A DNA stretch of 64,000 nucleotides from Verrucomicrobiaceae bacterium (GTDB lineage Bacteria; Verrucomicrobiota; Verrucomicrobiia; Verrucomicrobiales; Verrucomicrobiaceae). Shown here piece by piece: positions 56,357 to 64,000 of this stretch. The notes under the pieces were generated by a model. That model was given only the letters and a program-made list of their open reading frames with translations, was not told the DNA's origin and searched no databases. The DNA is taken from the NCBI GenBank assembly GCA_027484445.1, contig JAIXSY010000037.1, positions 62,001-126,000 on the forward strand, given 5' to 3'. The number at the start of each line of letters is the position of its first letter. Within the stretch, counting starts at the first letter, position 1. Made by a program: the position numbers and the translations under genes.

Positions 56357-57880
56357 ATGCGCTCCCTACTGCTCTTTCTCTTCGCCCTCTGCCCTTCGCT
56401 CTTCGCGGCGGAAAAGCCGAACGTCATTCTCATCCTCGCCGACGATCTCGGCGCGAAGGAACTCGGCTGCTACGGCAACAAGCAGCACCTCACACCCAAT
56501 CTCGACCGCATGGCCGCGGAAGGCGTGCGCTTTGAGACCCACTACTCGATGCCGCTGTGCACGCCCACACGCGTGTGCCTCATGACCGGCCAGTATGGCT
56601 ATCACAACGGCTTCCTCGGCATGTCGAACCCCGCCTTCACGCCGGTCAAAGACGATCCGAAGGCGCAAATCGGCAATCACTTCACCCACGCCGATCTCAT
56701 GAAGTCCGCGGGCTACAAAACCGCGCAGGCCGGCAAGTGGCAGCTCAGCGGCGTCATCCCCACGCTCGTGCGCGATACAGGCTTCGACGAATACCGCATG
56801 TGGGCCTACGAGCACAATCTGCCTCCTGGCATCACGCACGACGGCAAGGAGAAGGGCGATAAAAACTCGCGCTACTGGCACCCCAGCATCGTGCAAAACG
56901 GCGAATACTTCCCCACCAAGCCCGAGGACTACGGCCCCGACCTCTTCAACGACTTCGTGATCGACTTCGCGCGGCGTCACAAGAGCGAGCCCTTCTTCAT
57001 CTACTACACCTCCGTGCTCACGCACAGCCCGCATCTCGAAACACCTGATCCCGCGAACCCCGGCAAGCGCTGGCCCGCGGGCTTCAAATCGAACCTCGAA
57101 TATCTCGACCACCTCATGGGCAAACTTTTCGCCTCGCTCAAAGTCGAGGGCCTCGATGAAAACACGCTCGTCATCTTCGTCGGCGACAACGGCACCGGCG
57201 GCGATGGCAAAGGCACCGTCACCGAACTCGGAGCACGCACTCCCTGCATCATCCGCGGTCCTGGCGTGCAGCGCGGCGTCGTCTCGCGTGCTCTCGCCGA
57301 TCTGACCGACATCATGCCCACGCTCGCCGACTTCGCCGGAGCCACGCTGCCGAAAGACGTGCCCTTCGACGGTCATAGCCTCGCGCCCGTTTTGCGCGGT
57401 GAAAAAGAAACGCACCGCGACTGGATCTACAGCCATCTCGACGACGGACGCGTCCTGCGCGACCAGCGCTGGCTGCTCGAACTCGCCAAGGGCGGCGAAA
57501 AAGAGAAATTCTTCGACTGCGGCGAAAATCGCGACGGCACCGCCTACAAGGACGTGACCGCATCCACCGATCCCGAGGTCAAAGCCGCCCGCGAACGCTT
57601 CGCAGCCATTTTGGCCACTCTTCCCGAGCCCAAGCCCCACGACAGCCAGACGTCGAAGAAGGCTAAAAAGGCCTCCGAAGCCCCACCGGCCAACATGAAG
57701 GACAAAAACGCCCGCTTCACCTTCCGTGACCAAAACAAAGACGGCCGCATCGATCACGACGAGTTCCTCAAAACTGCCTCCGGCAAAAAACCCGCCGCCA
57801 ACGAAGCCCGTTTCAAGATGTTCGACACCGACAAGGACGGCGGCATCACGAAGGAAGAGTTTCTGAAGGAGGGGAAGTGA
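56357..57880 (+). CDS. Arylsulfatase-type sulfatase with two EF-hands
   Basis: Exported sulfatase of 507 residues from the ATG at 56357, which begins a signal peptide (MRSLLLFLFALCPSLFA). NVILILADDLGAKELGCYG holds the first metal aspartates. The formylglycine site is CTPTR at Cys68, followed by MTGQYGYHN. QAGKWQLSG holds the active-site Lys, and FVGDNGTGGDG supplies further metal ligands. The C-terminal 60 residues carry two EF-hand loops, DQNKDGRIDHDEF and DTDKDGGITKEEF. The upstream frame extension to 56201 is REP and sulfatase overlap and is rejected. It pairs with the preceding sulfatase, suggesting stepwise desulfation of one polysaccharide. Confidence 0.92.
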   Translation: MRSLLLFLFALCPSLFAAEKPNVILILADDLGAKELGCYGNKQHLTPNLDRMAAEGVRFETHYSMPLCTPTRVCLMTGQYGYHNGFLGMSNPAFTPVKDDPKAQIGNHFTHADLMKSAGYKTAQAGKWQLSGVIPTLVRDTGFDEYRMWAYEHNLPPGITHDGKEKGDKNSRYWHPSIVQNGEYFPTKPEDYGPDLFNDFVIDFARRHKSEPFFIYYTSVLTHSPHLETPDPANPGKRWPAGFKSNLEYLDHLMGKLFASLKVEGLDENTLVIFVGDNGTGGDGKGTVTELGARTPCIIRGPGVQRGVVSRALADLTDIMPTLADFAGATLPKDVPFDGHSLAPVLRGEKETHRDWIYSHLDDGRVLRDQRWLLELAKGGEKEKFFDCGENRDGTAYKDVTASTDPEVKAARERFAAILATLPEPKPHDSQTSKKAKKASEAPPANMKDKNARFTFRDQNKDGRIDHDEFLKTASGKKPAANEARFKMFDTDKDGGITKEEFLKEGK

Positions 57881-57934
57881 GTGTGGTTGAGTCCTCCGGA
57901 CTCATCTGACGCAGTCGGGACGACTGCACCACAC
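57881..57934. repeat. REP cluster 5
   Basis: Two facing units: GTGTGGTTGAGTCC-TCC-GGACTC, then GCAGTCG-GGA-CGACTGC and CACCACAC. It starts at the first base after the sulfatase stop. Confidence 0.92.
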
Positions 57935-57976
57935 TTCCACCTTGCTCCTTCCATCTCGCTGATGAAGGGACAGCGC

Positions 57977-59524
57977 ATGGACCGCGATGATTTGCCGCTC
58001 GACCGCCGATTGAGGCAGGAGATTCTGTATGCGCGTGAGCGTGTGTATCGCTTCGGGCAGGCGACTCCGATGGAGAGGCTGGTTTTGCCAGGAAATGAGC
58101 CGGGGCCGGAGATCTGGGTGAAGCGCGAGGATTTATCGCCCGTGAAGAGCTACAAATGGCGCGGCGCGTGCAATCGCATGGCGCAGCTCACGCCGGAGCA
58201 ACGCGAACGCGGCGTGGTGACGGCCTCGGCGGGCAATCACGCGCAAGGAGTGGCTCTCGCGGCCAAAACGCTCGGCATCCGCGCCCGCATCCACATGCCG
58301 CGCTCGACGCCGAAGGTGAAGCAAAATGCCGTGCGGCATCATGGCGGCGATTTCGTGCAGATCGTGCTCAGCGGCGACAGCTACGACGAGGCCGTGCTCG
58401 CGGCTCGCGAGCATGAAAAGGCCAGCGGCGCGGTCTATGTGCATGCTTACGACGATCTCGCGGTGATGGCCGGTCAGGGCACGCTGGCGGATGAAGTCGT
58501 GCTTTCGGGCCATGGGCCATTCGACGCAGCCTTTTTGCAAATCGGCGGCGGTGGCATGGCCTCGGCCACGGCGGACTGGCTGAAAACCTACTGGCCCGGT
58601 ATCGAAATCATCGGCGTGGAAGGGATTGGGCAAGCGTCGATGAAAGCCGCCATCGAAACTGGCAAACCCGTGGAGCTGCACGACCTCGACATCTTCTGCG
58701 ATGGCACTGCCGTGCGCAAAGCGGGTGCGCTGCCCTTTGCAATCTGCCGCACGATGCTCAACCGCATCGCCACCGTGACAAACGCGGAGGTCAGCGCGGC
58801 CATCCGCGTGCTGTGGGAGAGCCTGCGCTGCATCTCCGAGCCCTCAGGCGCGATGGGCCTCGCGGCCGTGCTCAAAGAACGCGCCGCATTCGCGGGTAAA
58901 AAAGTGCTCATCGTCATCACCGGCGCGAACATCGACTTTTTGCAACTCGGACTCATCGCGCAAAGCGAGGGCGCGGCCAGCACCGTCTCGCGCACGCTGC
59001 GCATCAACATCCCTGAGCGACCCGGCGCGATGCTTTCGCTGCTCGATTCGTGTTTCGAGGGCCTGAACATCGCCGACTTCCAATACGGCCTGCATCATCT
59101 CGACGAGGCCTGGCCCGTCTTCACCGTCACGGCGGAAAGCTCTGAGAAACTCGCCGAACTGCCCGCGCGACTCGATGCAGGTGGTTTCCAATGGCAGGAC
59201 CTCAGCGGCGCGTTCGATGTGGCCTTCCGCGCCATCCCGCTGCGTGGCGATCTGCTCACGCATCCGCTTTTCCTGCGCCTCGACTTCTACGAGCGACCCG
59301 GCGCACTGCATGACTTCCTCTCCCGCCTCATCCGCGACCGCGCCAGCCTCTGCTACTTCAACTACCGCCAGTCCGGCGAACGCGTTGGCCGCGCCTTGAT
59401 CGGCCTCACGTTTCAAGAAGCGGCTCAACGCGATGCCTTCCTCTCGGATCTTCCCGAGCAGGGTGAAGGCTACCGCTCGTGCAAACCCGTGGATGCGGAG
59501 ACGCTGGCGAGGATGACGGCTTGA
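57977..59524 (+). CDS. ilvA: Threonine dehydratase, biosynthetic
   Basis: PLP enzyme that converts threonine to 2-oxobutanoate, the first step of isoleucine synthesis. PLP-binding Lys60 lies in SYKWRGA, and the phosphate-binding glycine loop is GGGGMAS near residue 190. The C-terminal third is two ACT-like regulatory modules, starting at RINIPERPGAM and FLRLDFYERPGAL, which in family members bind isoleucine for feedback inhibition. The start at 57977 is preferred because AAGGGA lies 9 bases upstream; the ATG at 57962 is an alternative. The longer frame to 57881 is translated REP. At 515 residues it matches E. coli IlvA. Confidence 0.93.
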   Translation: MDRDDLPLDRRLRQEILYARERVYRFGQATPMERLVLPGNEPGPEIWVKREDLSPVKSYKWRGACNRMAQLTPEQRERGVVTASAGNHAQGVALAAKTLGIRARIHMPRSTPKVKQNAVRHHGGDFVQIVLSGDSYDEAVLAAREHEKASGAVYVHAYDDLAVMAGQGTLADEVVLSGHGPFDAAFLQIGGGGMASATADWLKTYWPGIEIIGVEGIGQASMKAAIETGKPVELHDLDIFCDGTAVRKAGALPFAICRTMLNRIATVTNAEVSAAIRVLWESLRCISEPSGAMGLAAVLKERAAFAGKKVLIVITGANIDFLQLGLIAQSEGAASTVSRTLRINIPERPGAMLSLLDSCFEGLNIADFQYGLHHLDEAWPVFTVTAESSEKLAELPARLDAGGFQWQDLSGAFDVAFRAIPLRGDLLTHPLFLRLDFYERPGALHDFLSRLIRDRASLCYFNYRQSGERVGRALIGLTFQEAAQRDAFLSDLPEQGEGYRSCKPVDAETLARMTA

Positions 59525-59533
59525 GTGGGCCGC

Positions 59534-60478
59534 TTACGCGCGTGGATGCGCGGCTTCGTAAACTTCCTTCATCCGCTGGGTGGAGACGTGGGTGTAGATC
59601 TGCGTCGTGCTCAGGCTCGCATGGCCCAGCAGCTCCTGCACGCTGCGGAGGTCTGCGCCATTGTCGAGCAGGTGAGTGGCGAAGCTATGGCGCAGCTTGT
59701 GAGGAGTGAGGTGCACGGGCAGCCCGCTGGCACGCCAGTATTTTTTCACCACATCATCAATGGCTTGGATGGTGATTCTGCGACGCAGTTTGCTGATGAA
59801 CAAAGGTCCACTGTGCACGCCAGCCTTTTGCCGATAGTGCTGGATCGCACGCATGGCTGGGGCTCCGACAGGCAGCAGGCGTTCTTTGTTGCCCTTGCCC
59901 ATCACGCGCACGGTGTCGCTGTAGCTGTCCACATCCTCGACATTGAGATTGGCCAGTTCGCTAAGCCTCATGCCCGTGGAGTAAAACATCTCCAGGATGG
60001 CGGCATCGCGCTCCGGTGCCCAGACCGCATCGCGGCAGCTTTTGGGTAGCTTCAGTGGCAGCTCCAGCATGGTCAGGATCTGAGCTTGGGTCAGCACCAC
60101 GGGTAGTTTTTTCTCCTGCTTCGGCAGCTGTACATCCAGCAGTGGGTTGACCGTCCAGCCTTGCCGTCGGGTCAGCCATTTGAAAAAGGAGCGCAGTGCC
60201 GCGAAGTGGAGTCGGATGGTGGCGCGGCCCATCTCGCGTTTCATTTGCTCAAAGAGATACTGGCGAAAGTCATCGGACGTCAGGGCCTGCCAACTGGTGA
60301 ACCCACGATGATGCCGACGAAATTCCGAAAGGGCATGGTCATAGTTGGCTAGCGTGCGGGGTGAGCTGCGGCGCTCCACATCCATGAATTGGAGAAAGGC
60401 CGACGCGAGGGGATCCTCCGCCTTGGCGGAGTTTGGCTGGACGGCAGGAGGGGGCGGAGGGGCTGGCTTTCGTCTCAC
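59534..60478 (-). CDS. xerC: Tyrosine recombinase XerC-like
   Basis: Tyrosine recombinase, probably the XerC partner of the XerD-like protein at 18833-19723. It has a core-binding domain at about 25-115 and catalytic residues in STGMRLSEL, HKLRHSFATHLL, GHASLSTTQ and IYTHVS. The linker wording NPLLDVQLPKQEKKLP is XerC-like. The first 25 residues are Pro/Ala-rich and extra. The start is taken as GTG at 60478, though an ATG at 60385 is possible. It follows rnpB on the same strand by 32 bases and converges with ilvA. Confidence 0.88.
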   Translation of the reverse strand: MRRKPAPPPPPAVQPNSAKAEDPLASAFLQFMDVERRSSPRTLANYDHALSEFRRHHRGFTSWQALTSDDFRQYLFEQMKREMGRATIRLHFAALRSFFKWLTRRQGWTVNPLLDVQLPKQEKKLPVVLTQAQILTMLELPLKLPKSCRDAVWAPERDAAILEMFYSTGMRLSELANLNVEDVDSYSDTVRVMGKGNKERLLPVGAPAMRAIQHYRQKAGVHSGPLFISKLRRRITIQAIDDVVKKYWRASGLPVHLTPHKLRHSFATHLLDNGADLRSVQELLGHASLSTTQIYTHVSTQRMKEVYEAAHPRA

Positions 60479-60510
60479 CGGGTTCAGCGGGGAAGGAGGA
60501 AGGAAAAGGT

Positions 60511-60934
60511 GGGTCGGCCTTCATAAGCCGGATTCTGTCCCGCCGATCTTTCGACTGGCGGTGTGGTCATTTGTCTGCGCGGCTCTTTGCAGAGCCTGCC
60601 CCCACTTGCGTGGGATGCGACTATTACCCGGAGCTATCCATCCCCTCGCGGGGACTTGCGGCCAGGCGGACCGTTTCTCCTGTTCTGTCTTGCACCGCGT
60701 GGGGTTTGTCATGCCTCCTTCCTTACGGTCAGAGCGGTGGGCTCTTACCCCGCCTTTTCACCCTTACCTGCTGTTGCCAGCAGGCGGTTTGTTTTCTGCG
60801 ACACTTTCCATTGCTCTGGGTTGCCCCAGAACCTCCGACGCTTGCGCGCGGCACGCTGCCTTGCGGTGTCCGGACTTTCCTCTCATCCGCGTCCTGCCGA
60901 GGCAGAACCGACGAGCGACCACTCCGGCCGACCC
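60511..60934 (-). ncRNA. rnpB: RNase P RNA (type A)
   Basis: Catalytic RNA of ribonuclease P, which matures tRNA 5' ends. Read on the minus strand it begins GGGTCGGCC and ends GGCCGACCC, forming the P1 helix. It contains the conserved core: GAGGAAAGTCCGG near the 5' end, GGTAAGGGTGAAAAGG with GGTAAGAGC in the middle, and ACAGAATCCGGCTTAT near the 3' end. About 424 bases, a normal size. Several open frames that cross it are chance. A promoter is readable just upstream. Confidence 0.95.
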
Positions 60935-60940
60935 AACCCC

Positions 60941-60968
60941 AATCTAGGCCGTAGCCTCTCGCTGGCAA
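60941..60968 (-). promoter_or_regulatory. Sigma-70-type promoter of rnpB
   Basis: On the minus strand TTGCCA (60968-60963), a 16-base gap and TAGATT (60946-60941) end 6 bases before the first base of P1. Position and spacing fit a primary promoter. Confidence 0.65.
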
Positions 60969-61037
60969 GGGGCGCTTCGCACCTTCTGCCAATTGGCTCG
61001 ACAGCCACCCTGGGTCTGTGTGTAAGATGCGCTCGTC

Positions 61038-61370
61038 ATGGGCATTCATTACCAGTCTCTCGTTGGTCACGCACAGGGTGCGCGTCGTTTGCACATCCAC
61101 CGCACGGTCATTGCAGACACCTCTAGCCATCCGCCCTACCAGCATGAGCATCAGGCGGAGGAGGTCTTTTACATCCTGGAGGGACGCGCTGAGTATCGCT
61201 TTGGCGGGCAAACGGTGGTCGCAGGGCAGGGTGAGGTCGTCTTTGTTCCCTCGGGCGTGCGTCACGCCGAGATCAGCTACCTCAGCCCCAGCCTCACCTA
61301 CTTGACGATCCGCACCGTGGAAGCTGGTGATGAGCCTTGCTGCTGCGGTGGGGATCGTGACGACGAATGA
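61038..61370 (+). CDS. Small cupin-domain protein
   Basis: Single-domain cupin of 110 residues. Metal ligands are visible in motif 1 (YQHEHQAEEVFYILEG: two His and Glu) and motif 2 (GVRHAEI: His). It ends in an unusual EPCCCGGDRDDE tail with three adjacent cysteines. Such proteins bind a metal and a small ligand, or are dioxygenases or isomerases; no reaction can be assigned. It converges with the HUMPS gene with 6 bases between stops. Confidence 0.85.
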   Translation: MGIHYQSLVGHAQGARRLHIHRTVIADTSSHPPYQHEHQAEEVFYILEGRAEYRFGGQTVVAGQGEVVFVPSGVRHAEISYLSPSLTYLTIRTVEAGDEPCCCGGDRDDE

Positions 61371-61376
61371 GGTGAT

Positions 61377-62075
61377 TTAAAAGGCAGGCACATCCTGCGC
61401 ATGGACAGCTTCACAGATCATGCGCAGGGAAGCTTCCAGGTTGCCGTCAGCGGTTTTGAAAGCATCCGCATCAATCGTGAGCGGAGCTCCCAACACCACC
61501 AGCGGTGCGCCATATTTCGGGCACTGAATGGCCTGCTCCAGGCTCAGCCCACCCACAGCCTGCACGGGCACTTTCACGGCCTGGACGACTTCGCGCAGCT
61601 TGTCCAGTGGGCTGGGCATCCGATGCCCTGCGGCTGCGATGCCACGACGCTCATCGTAGCCGATGTGGTGGATGATGTAGTCACAGCCGAGGTCCTGCAG
61701 CCACTTGGCTCCGGCGACCATGTCCTCGCAGATCATATTATCGCCCATCACCTTGCAGCCAAAGTCCTGCCCTGCCTTCACCACGCACTTCACGGTTTCC
61801 GCATGAGCGCGGGCCATCACGACGACATGCGTGGCACCCGCCTTGGCCATCATTTCGGCCTCCAGGTAGCCACCGTCCATCGTCTTCAGGTCGGCCACGA
61901 TCGGCGTAGTTGGGAAAGCCTTTCGCAGTGCGCGAACGCCGTGCAGGCCCTCGGCCAAGATCAGCGGCGTGCCCGCCTCCAGCCAGTCCACTCCAGCGCG
62001 CATGGCGAGCGCAGCAGTTTCGAGGGCTTCGTCGATGTTGGTGAGGTCGAGGCTGATTTGAACGATGGGTTTCAT
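61377..62075 (-). CDS. HUMPS-family synthase/decarboxylase (HPS/KGPDC)
   Basis: TIM-barrel protein of the orotidine monophosphate decarboxylase superfamily. VADLKTMDGGYLEAEMM carries the Asp-x-Lys-x-x-Asp catalytic motif shared by hexulose-6-phosphate synthase and 3-keto-L-gulonate-6-phosphate decarboxylase. QAVGGLS near the C-terminus is the phosphate site. The ATG at 62075 (MKPIVQISLDLT) gives 232 residues. The sequence does not by itself decide between formaldehyde fixation and ascorbate/gulonate breakdown. No hexulose-phosphate isomerase or ula-type gene lies beside it. It is divergent from a PAS-AraC regulator. Confidence 0.87.
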   Translation of the reverse strand: MKPIVQISLDLTNIDEALETAALAMRAGVDWLEAGTPLILAEGLHGVRALRKAFPTTPIVADLKTMDGGYLEAEMMAKAGATHVVVMARAHAETVKCVVKAGQDFGCKVMGDNMICEDMVAGAKWLQDLGCDYIIHHIGYDERRGIAAAGHRMPSPLDKLREVVQAVKVPVQAVGGLSLEQAIQCPKYGAPLVVLGAPLTIDADAFKTADGNLEASLRMICEAVHAQDVPAF

Positions 62076-62175
62076 GCGAGGTTGACTGTCTTTCAGCAAA
62101 GCAAGAGCAGGCTTTCACGTCACGACAAAGATCGTGCGAAATGCGACGAGGTTGCTTCCCAGCTTTAACCGCGCC

Positions 62176-63000
62176 ATGCTGGCCATCGTGTCCAACCCTG
62201 CACGCAACTCCACCCCCCTGAAGCCACGTGAGCGCCTGCGGCGCAGTGCCGCCGAGATCGCCCGCTGGCGGAAAATGCGTGACACTTGGATGAGCTCCCT
62301 AGAGCCCACGGCTTTGTTTCAGCGGCTCTTCGATCATGTGCCGGGCGTGTACTTCTTTGCCAAAAACCGCGAGGGCCATCTCATGTTTGCCAGTCAGGGC
62401 CTGCTCCAGCGTTACCAGATGAGCGATGACTCGGAGTTCATCGGGCGCACCGACTTTGACCTGAACCCCGACATGATGGCCGAAGCCTATGTGGATGATG
62501 ACCGGCGCCTCATGGCTGGGAAGGTGGAATGCATCGAGCGCATCGAGCTCTGGTGGGACCTCCAGGGCATGCCGGACTGGTTCCTGGTGGTGAAGCTACC
62601 CCTGCGCGATCGGCGCGGCCAAGTGCAGGGCGTCATGGGCCTCTTGCGTCGGCCCGATGAGCGGGAGCGCGGCCTACCCGTCTTTCAGACCGTGGCTCGT
62701 GCGGTGGACATCATCCGCCGCGACTACGCCAGTCCGCTGAAGATTGAAGACGTGGCCCGCGCCTGCGGTCAATCCCTGCGTCAGCTCCAGCGCAGGTTTC
62801 AGAGCGCCTTCGGCATCACTCCGCAGGAGTTTTTGATCCGCACCCGCGTCATGGAGGCCATGAAGCTCGTGGAAGAATCGCGCCTGGGCATGGCTGAGAT
62901 CGCCATGTGCTGCGGCTTTGTCGATGCCAGCAGCCTCGCCCAACACTTCCGCCGCCGCGTCGGACGCACACCTGGCGAATGCCGACGGAAAGGGGGGTGA
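62176..63000 (+). CDS. PAS-AraC transcriptional regulator
   Basis: Transcription factor of 274 residues from the ATG at 62176; a GTG at 62134 is possible. A PAS domain occupies about residues 45-160 (FQRLFDHVPGVYFFAKNREG; FIGRTDFDL; a closing VQGVMGLLR strand). The C-terminal AraC domain has two helix-turn-helix units: IEDVARACGQSLRQLQRRF and MAEIAMCCGFVDASSLAQHF. It shares a 100-base divergent region with the HUMPS gene and is its likely regulator. The signal sensed by the PAS domain is unknown. Confidence 0.9.
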   Translation: MLAIVSNPARNSTPLKPRERLRRSAAEIARWRKMRDTWMSSLEPTALFQRLFDHVPGVYFFAKNREGHLMFASQGLLQRYQMSDDSEFIGRTDFDLNPDMMAEAYVDDDRRLMAGKVECIERIELWWDLQGMPDWFLVVKLPLRDRRGQVQGVMGLLRRPDERERGLPVFQTVARAVDIIRRDYASPLKIEDVARACGQSLRQLQRRFQSAFGITPQEFLIRTRVMEAMKLVEESRLGMAEIAMCCGFVDASSLAQHFRRRVGRTPGECRRKGG

Positions 63001-63068
63001 ATAGCGGTGGGAGGATTCGTGAGTTCATTCCTTGCGAAAGACTCGTGCAACACTCCTGCACGCCTAGT

Positions 63069-64000
63069 TCACGCCGCGATTCCTTTGATGAAGGTCGCCA
63101 CGTAGTCCACGACACGTTCAAAGACACGCTTCTTCGAGGGACCGCGCTCCATGAGCTTCATCGGCTTGAGGATGATCTCGGCGATGTCGGGATCGGGCAG
63201 CGGGGCCTGGCCGGTATAGACATAGCGGTCGATCACCTTCTTGAGCTTATCGGCATTGAGATCTTCTTCGGCGACCAGTTGGTCAAAGGCGGCCACACGC
63301 TCCTTCTCCCAGAAGGCCTCGAAGCTGTCGGGAATCTCCGCCTCGCTGCCGAGTTGGGGCAGGTTGTCCTCGATGAATTTCTCGATCAGCATCGCCTTGC
63401 TGCGCAGTTCGAGGTCGCCGGTCACGCTGTCGAGGATGAGTTTGCGGAGCTTCGGAGCCTCCTCGGCATCGGCGCTGTAGAGGCGGGCCAGCAGTTGCAG
63501 GATATACTGCACGTTGATGATGTCGCGGTGGAGCAACTCCAGCTCGAAATCGACATCATTGAGGATGCTGGCCTTCTCCACGGTGTTTTCGGACTTCACC
63601 TTGTCGTAGAGGTCCAGGTAGGCGCTGCGGTAGTCGGCGAAGCGCTGGGCGGGCAGGGATAAATCGTTGTCGTCGAACTCGGAGAAGCTCTCCAAGATGT
63701 TCCGCAGGCGCATCAGCTCGCGGAAGATCTTCACGAACTGCATCTCCGCCTCCTCGTCCTTCAGATCCTTCACGCTTTTGACCGTCGGCGTCAGCTTGAG
63801 CAGCTCGACGACCACCTCGTTGAATTTTGAAACGTAGTCCTCGTAAGGTGGCACGAAGACCGTCTCCTTCGCGTTCACATCGGCAAAGAGCGCCAATGCA
63901 TCGTCCGTGCGCTTTTTGAGGTTGCGGAAGACCACGATGTTCCCTTGGCTCTTCACCTCGTTGAGGATGCGATTCGTGCGGGAGTAGGCCTGGATGAGGC
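63069..64000 (-). CDS. hsdR: Type I restriction enzyme R subunit, C-terminal part
   Basis: The 3' end of an HsdR gene; the frame runs off the right edge of the window. The upstream part reads LIQAYSRTNRILNEVKSQGN, the conserved helicase motif VI region of HsdR, so the GTG at 63956 is internal. About 310 codons are visible, covering the end of the second RecA-like domain and the helical C-terminal domain that docks on the methylase core. The N-terminal nuclease, hsdM and hsdS must lie to the right if the system is complete. Confidence 0.9.
   Translation of the reverse strand, partial: LIQAYSRTNRILNEVKSQGNIVVFRNLKKRTDDALALFADVNAKETVFVPPYEDYVSKFNEVVVELLKLTPTVKSVKDLKDEEAEMQFVKIFRELMRLRNILESFSEFDDNDLSLPAQRFADYRSAYLDLYDKVKSENTVEKASILNDVDFELELLHRDIINVQYILQLLARLYSADAEEAPKLRKLILDSVTGDLELRSKAMLIEKFIEDNLPQLGSEAEIPDSFEAFWEKERVAAFDQLVAEEDLNADKLKKVIDRYVYTGQAPLPDPDIAEIILKPMKLMERGPSKKRVFERVVDYVATFIKGIAA

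Noticed and set aside
57881..57976. Upstream extension of threonine dehydratase starting at a GTG in the REP
   Set aside because: The extra residues are translated REP sequence; the start at 57977 has a ribosome-binding site and matches the family.
18833..60478. The two tyrosine recombinases as integrases marking a mobile element
   Set aside because: Both have XerC/XerD length and motifs, lie among core genes, and show no attachment repeats or cargo; the Xer pair is the simpler explanation.
60345..61265. Several open frames of 110-200 codons on both strands
   Set aside because: They cross the RNase P RNA gene and have no protein-like motifs; the RNA signature explains the region.
1..64000. 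tRNA genes, CRISPR arrays and a dif site
   Set aside because: No T-loop-like motifs in tRNA context, no regularly spaced direct repeats, and no dif-like palindrome were found by eye; a covariance or pattern search would be needed to exclude them fully.

Overview
The window reads as chromosomal DNA of a Verrucomicrobiota bacterium, probably class Verrucomicrobiae. This is an inference from gene content: a planctomycete-type cytochrome c/DUF1549/DUF1553 protein, several sulfatases with EF-hand tails, a giant BACON/ASH-repeat protease, a Tricorn-type protease, a GldA/F/G-like ABC cluster with a DUF4340 protein, and an mreBCD-PBP2-rng shape cluster. Both ends cut a gene: topoisomerase III (topB) on the left and HsdR on the right.

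Layout. 1-10 kb holds housekeeping and surface genes: topB, the cytochrome c/DUF1549 protein, phosphoglucomutase, a glycine-zipper lipoprotein, a zinc alcohol dehydrogenase and a lipoprotein polysaccharide deacetylase. 10.5-17.8 kb is the cell-shape operon mreB-mreC-mreD-PBP2 followed by ribonuclease E/G and a membrane-anchored unknown; no rodA is present. 17.8-19.7 kb has an enoyl reductase-like MDR protein and a XerD-like recombinase on the minus strand. 20-25.1 kb is a four-gene ABC-2/Gldg/DUF4340 export cluster ending in a clear terminator. 25.3-35.7 kb is a single 3465-residue secreted subtilase. An SDR gene follows, then a sulfatase pseudogene with four in-frame stops at 36.6-38.1 kb. 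38.1-42.7 kb is a MacAB-TolC-type efflux operon on the minus strand, divergent from a LytS/LytTR two-component pair and a Tricorn-like protease (42.8-48.1 kb).

From about 48.2 kb the codon use turns visibly more GC-rich and the region becomes accessory in character: a DUF885 peptidase, a REP-associated tyrosine transposase (RAYT) between two REP clusters, a VapBC toxin-antitoxin pair, a DUF4143 ATPase, a gene remnant, a broken DUF4272 gene and two sulfatases. Five REP/BIME clusters sit at gene ends between 49.9 and 57.9 kb. Some are translated as the end of a gene or supply its stop codon. 58-64 kb returns to housekeeping: threonine dehydratase, XerC, the RNase P RNA gene on the minus strand with a readable promoter, a cupin, a HUMPS-family decarboxylase/synthase divergent from a PAS-AraC regulator, and the 3' part of hsdR.

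The strongest candidates for something new are (1) the RAYT with its local REP family, including REP sequence that has become coding; (2) the giant subtilase, whose BACON-like and ASH-like domains alternate strictly and whose three large inserts all occupy the same place in a BACON-like domain, two of them being copies of a module I do not recognise; and (3) the sulfatase paralog pair, in which one copy has lost function without a single frameshift. No tRNA, rRNA, CRISPR array or prophage was seen.
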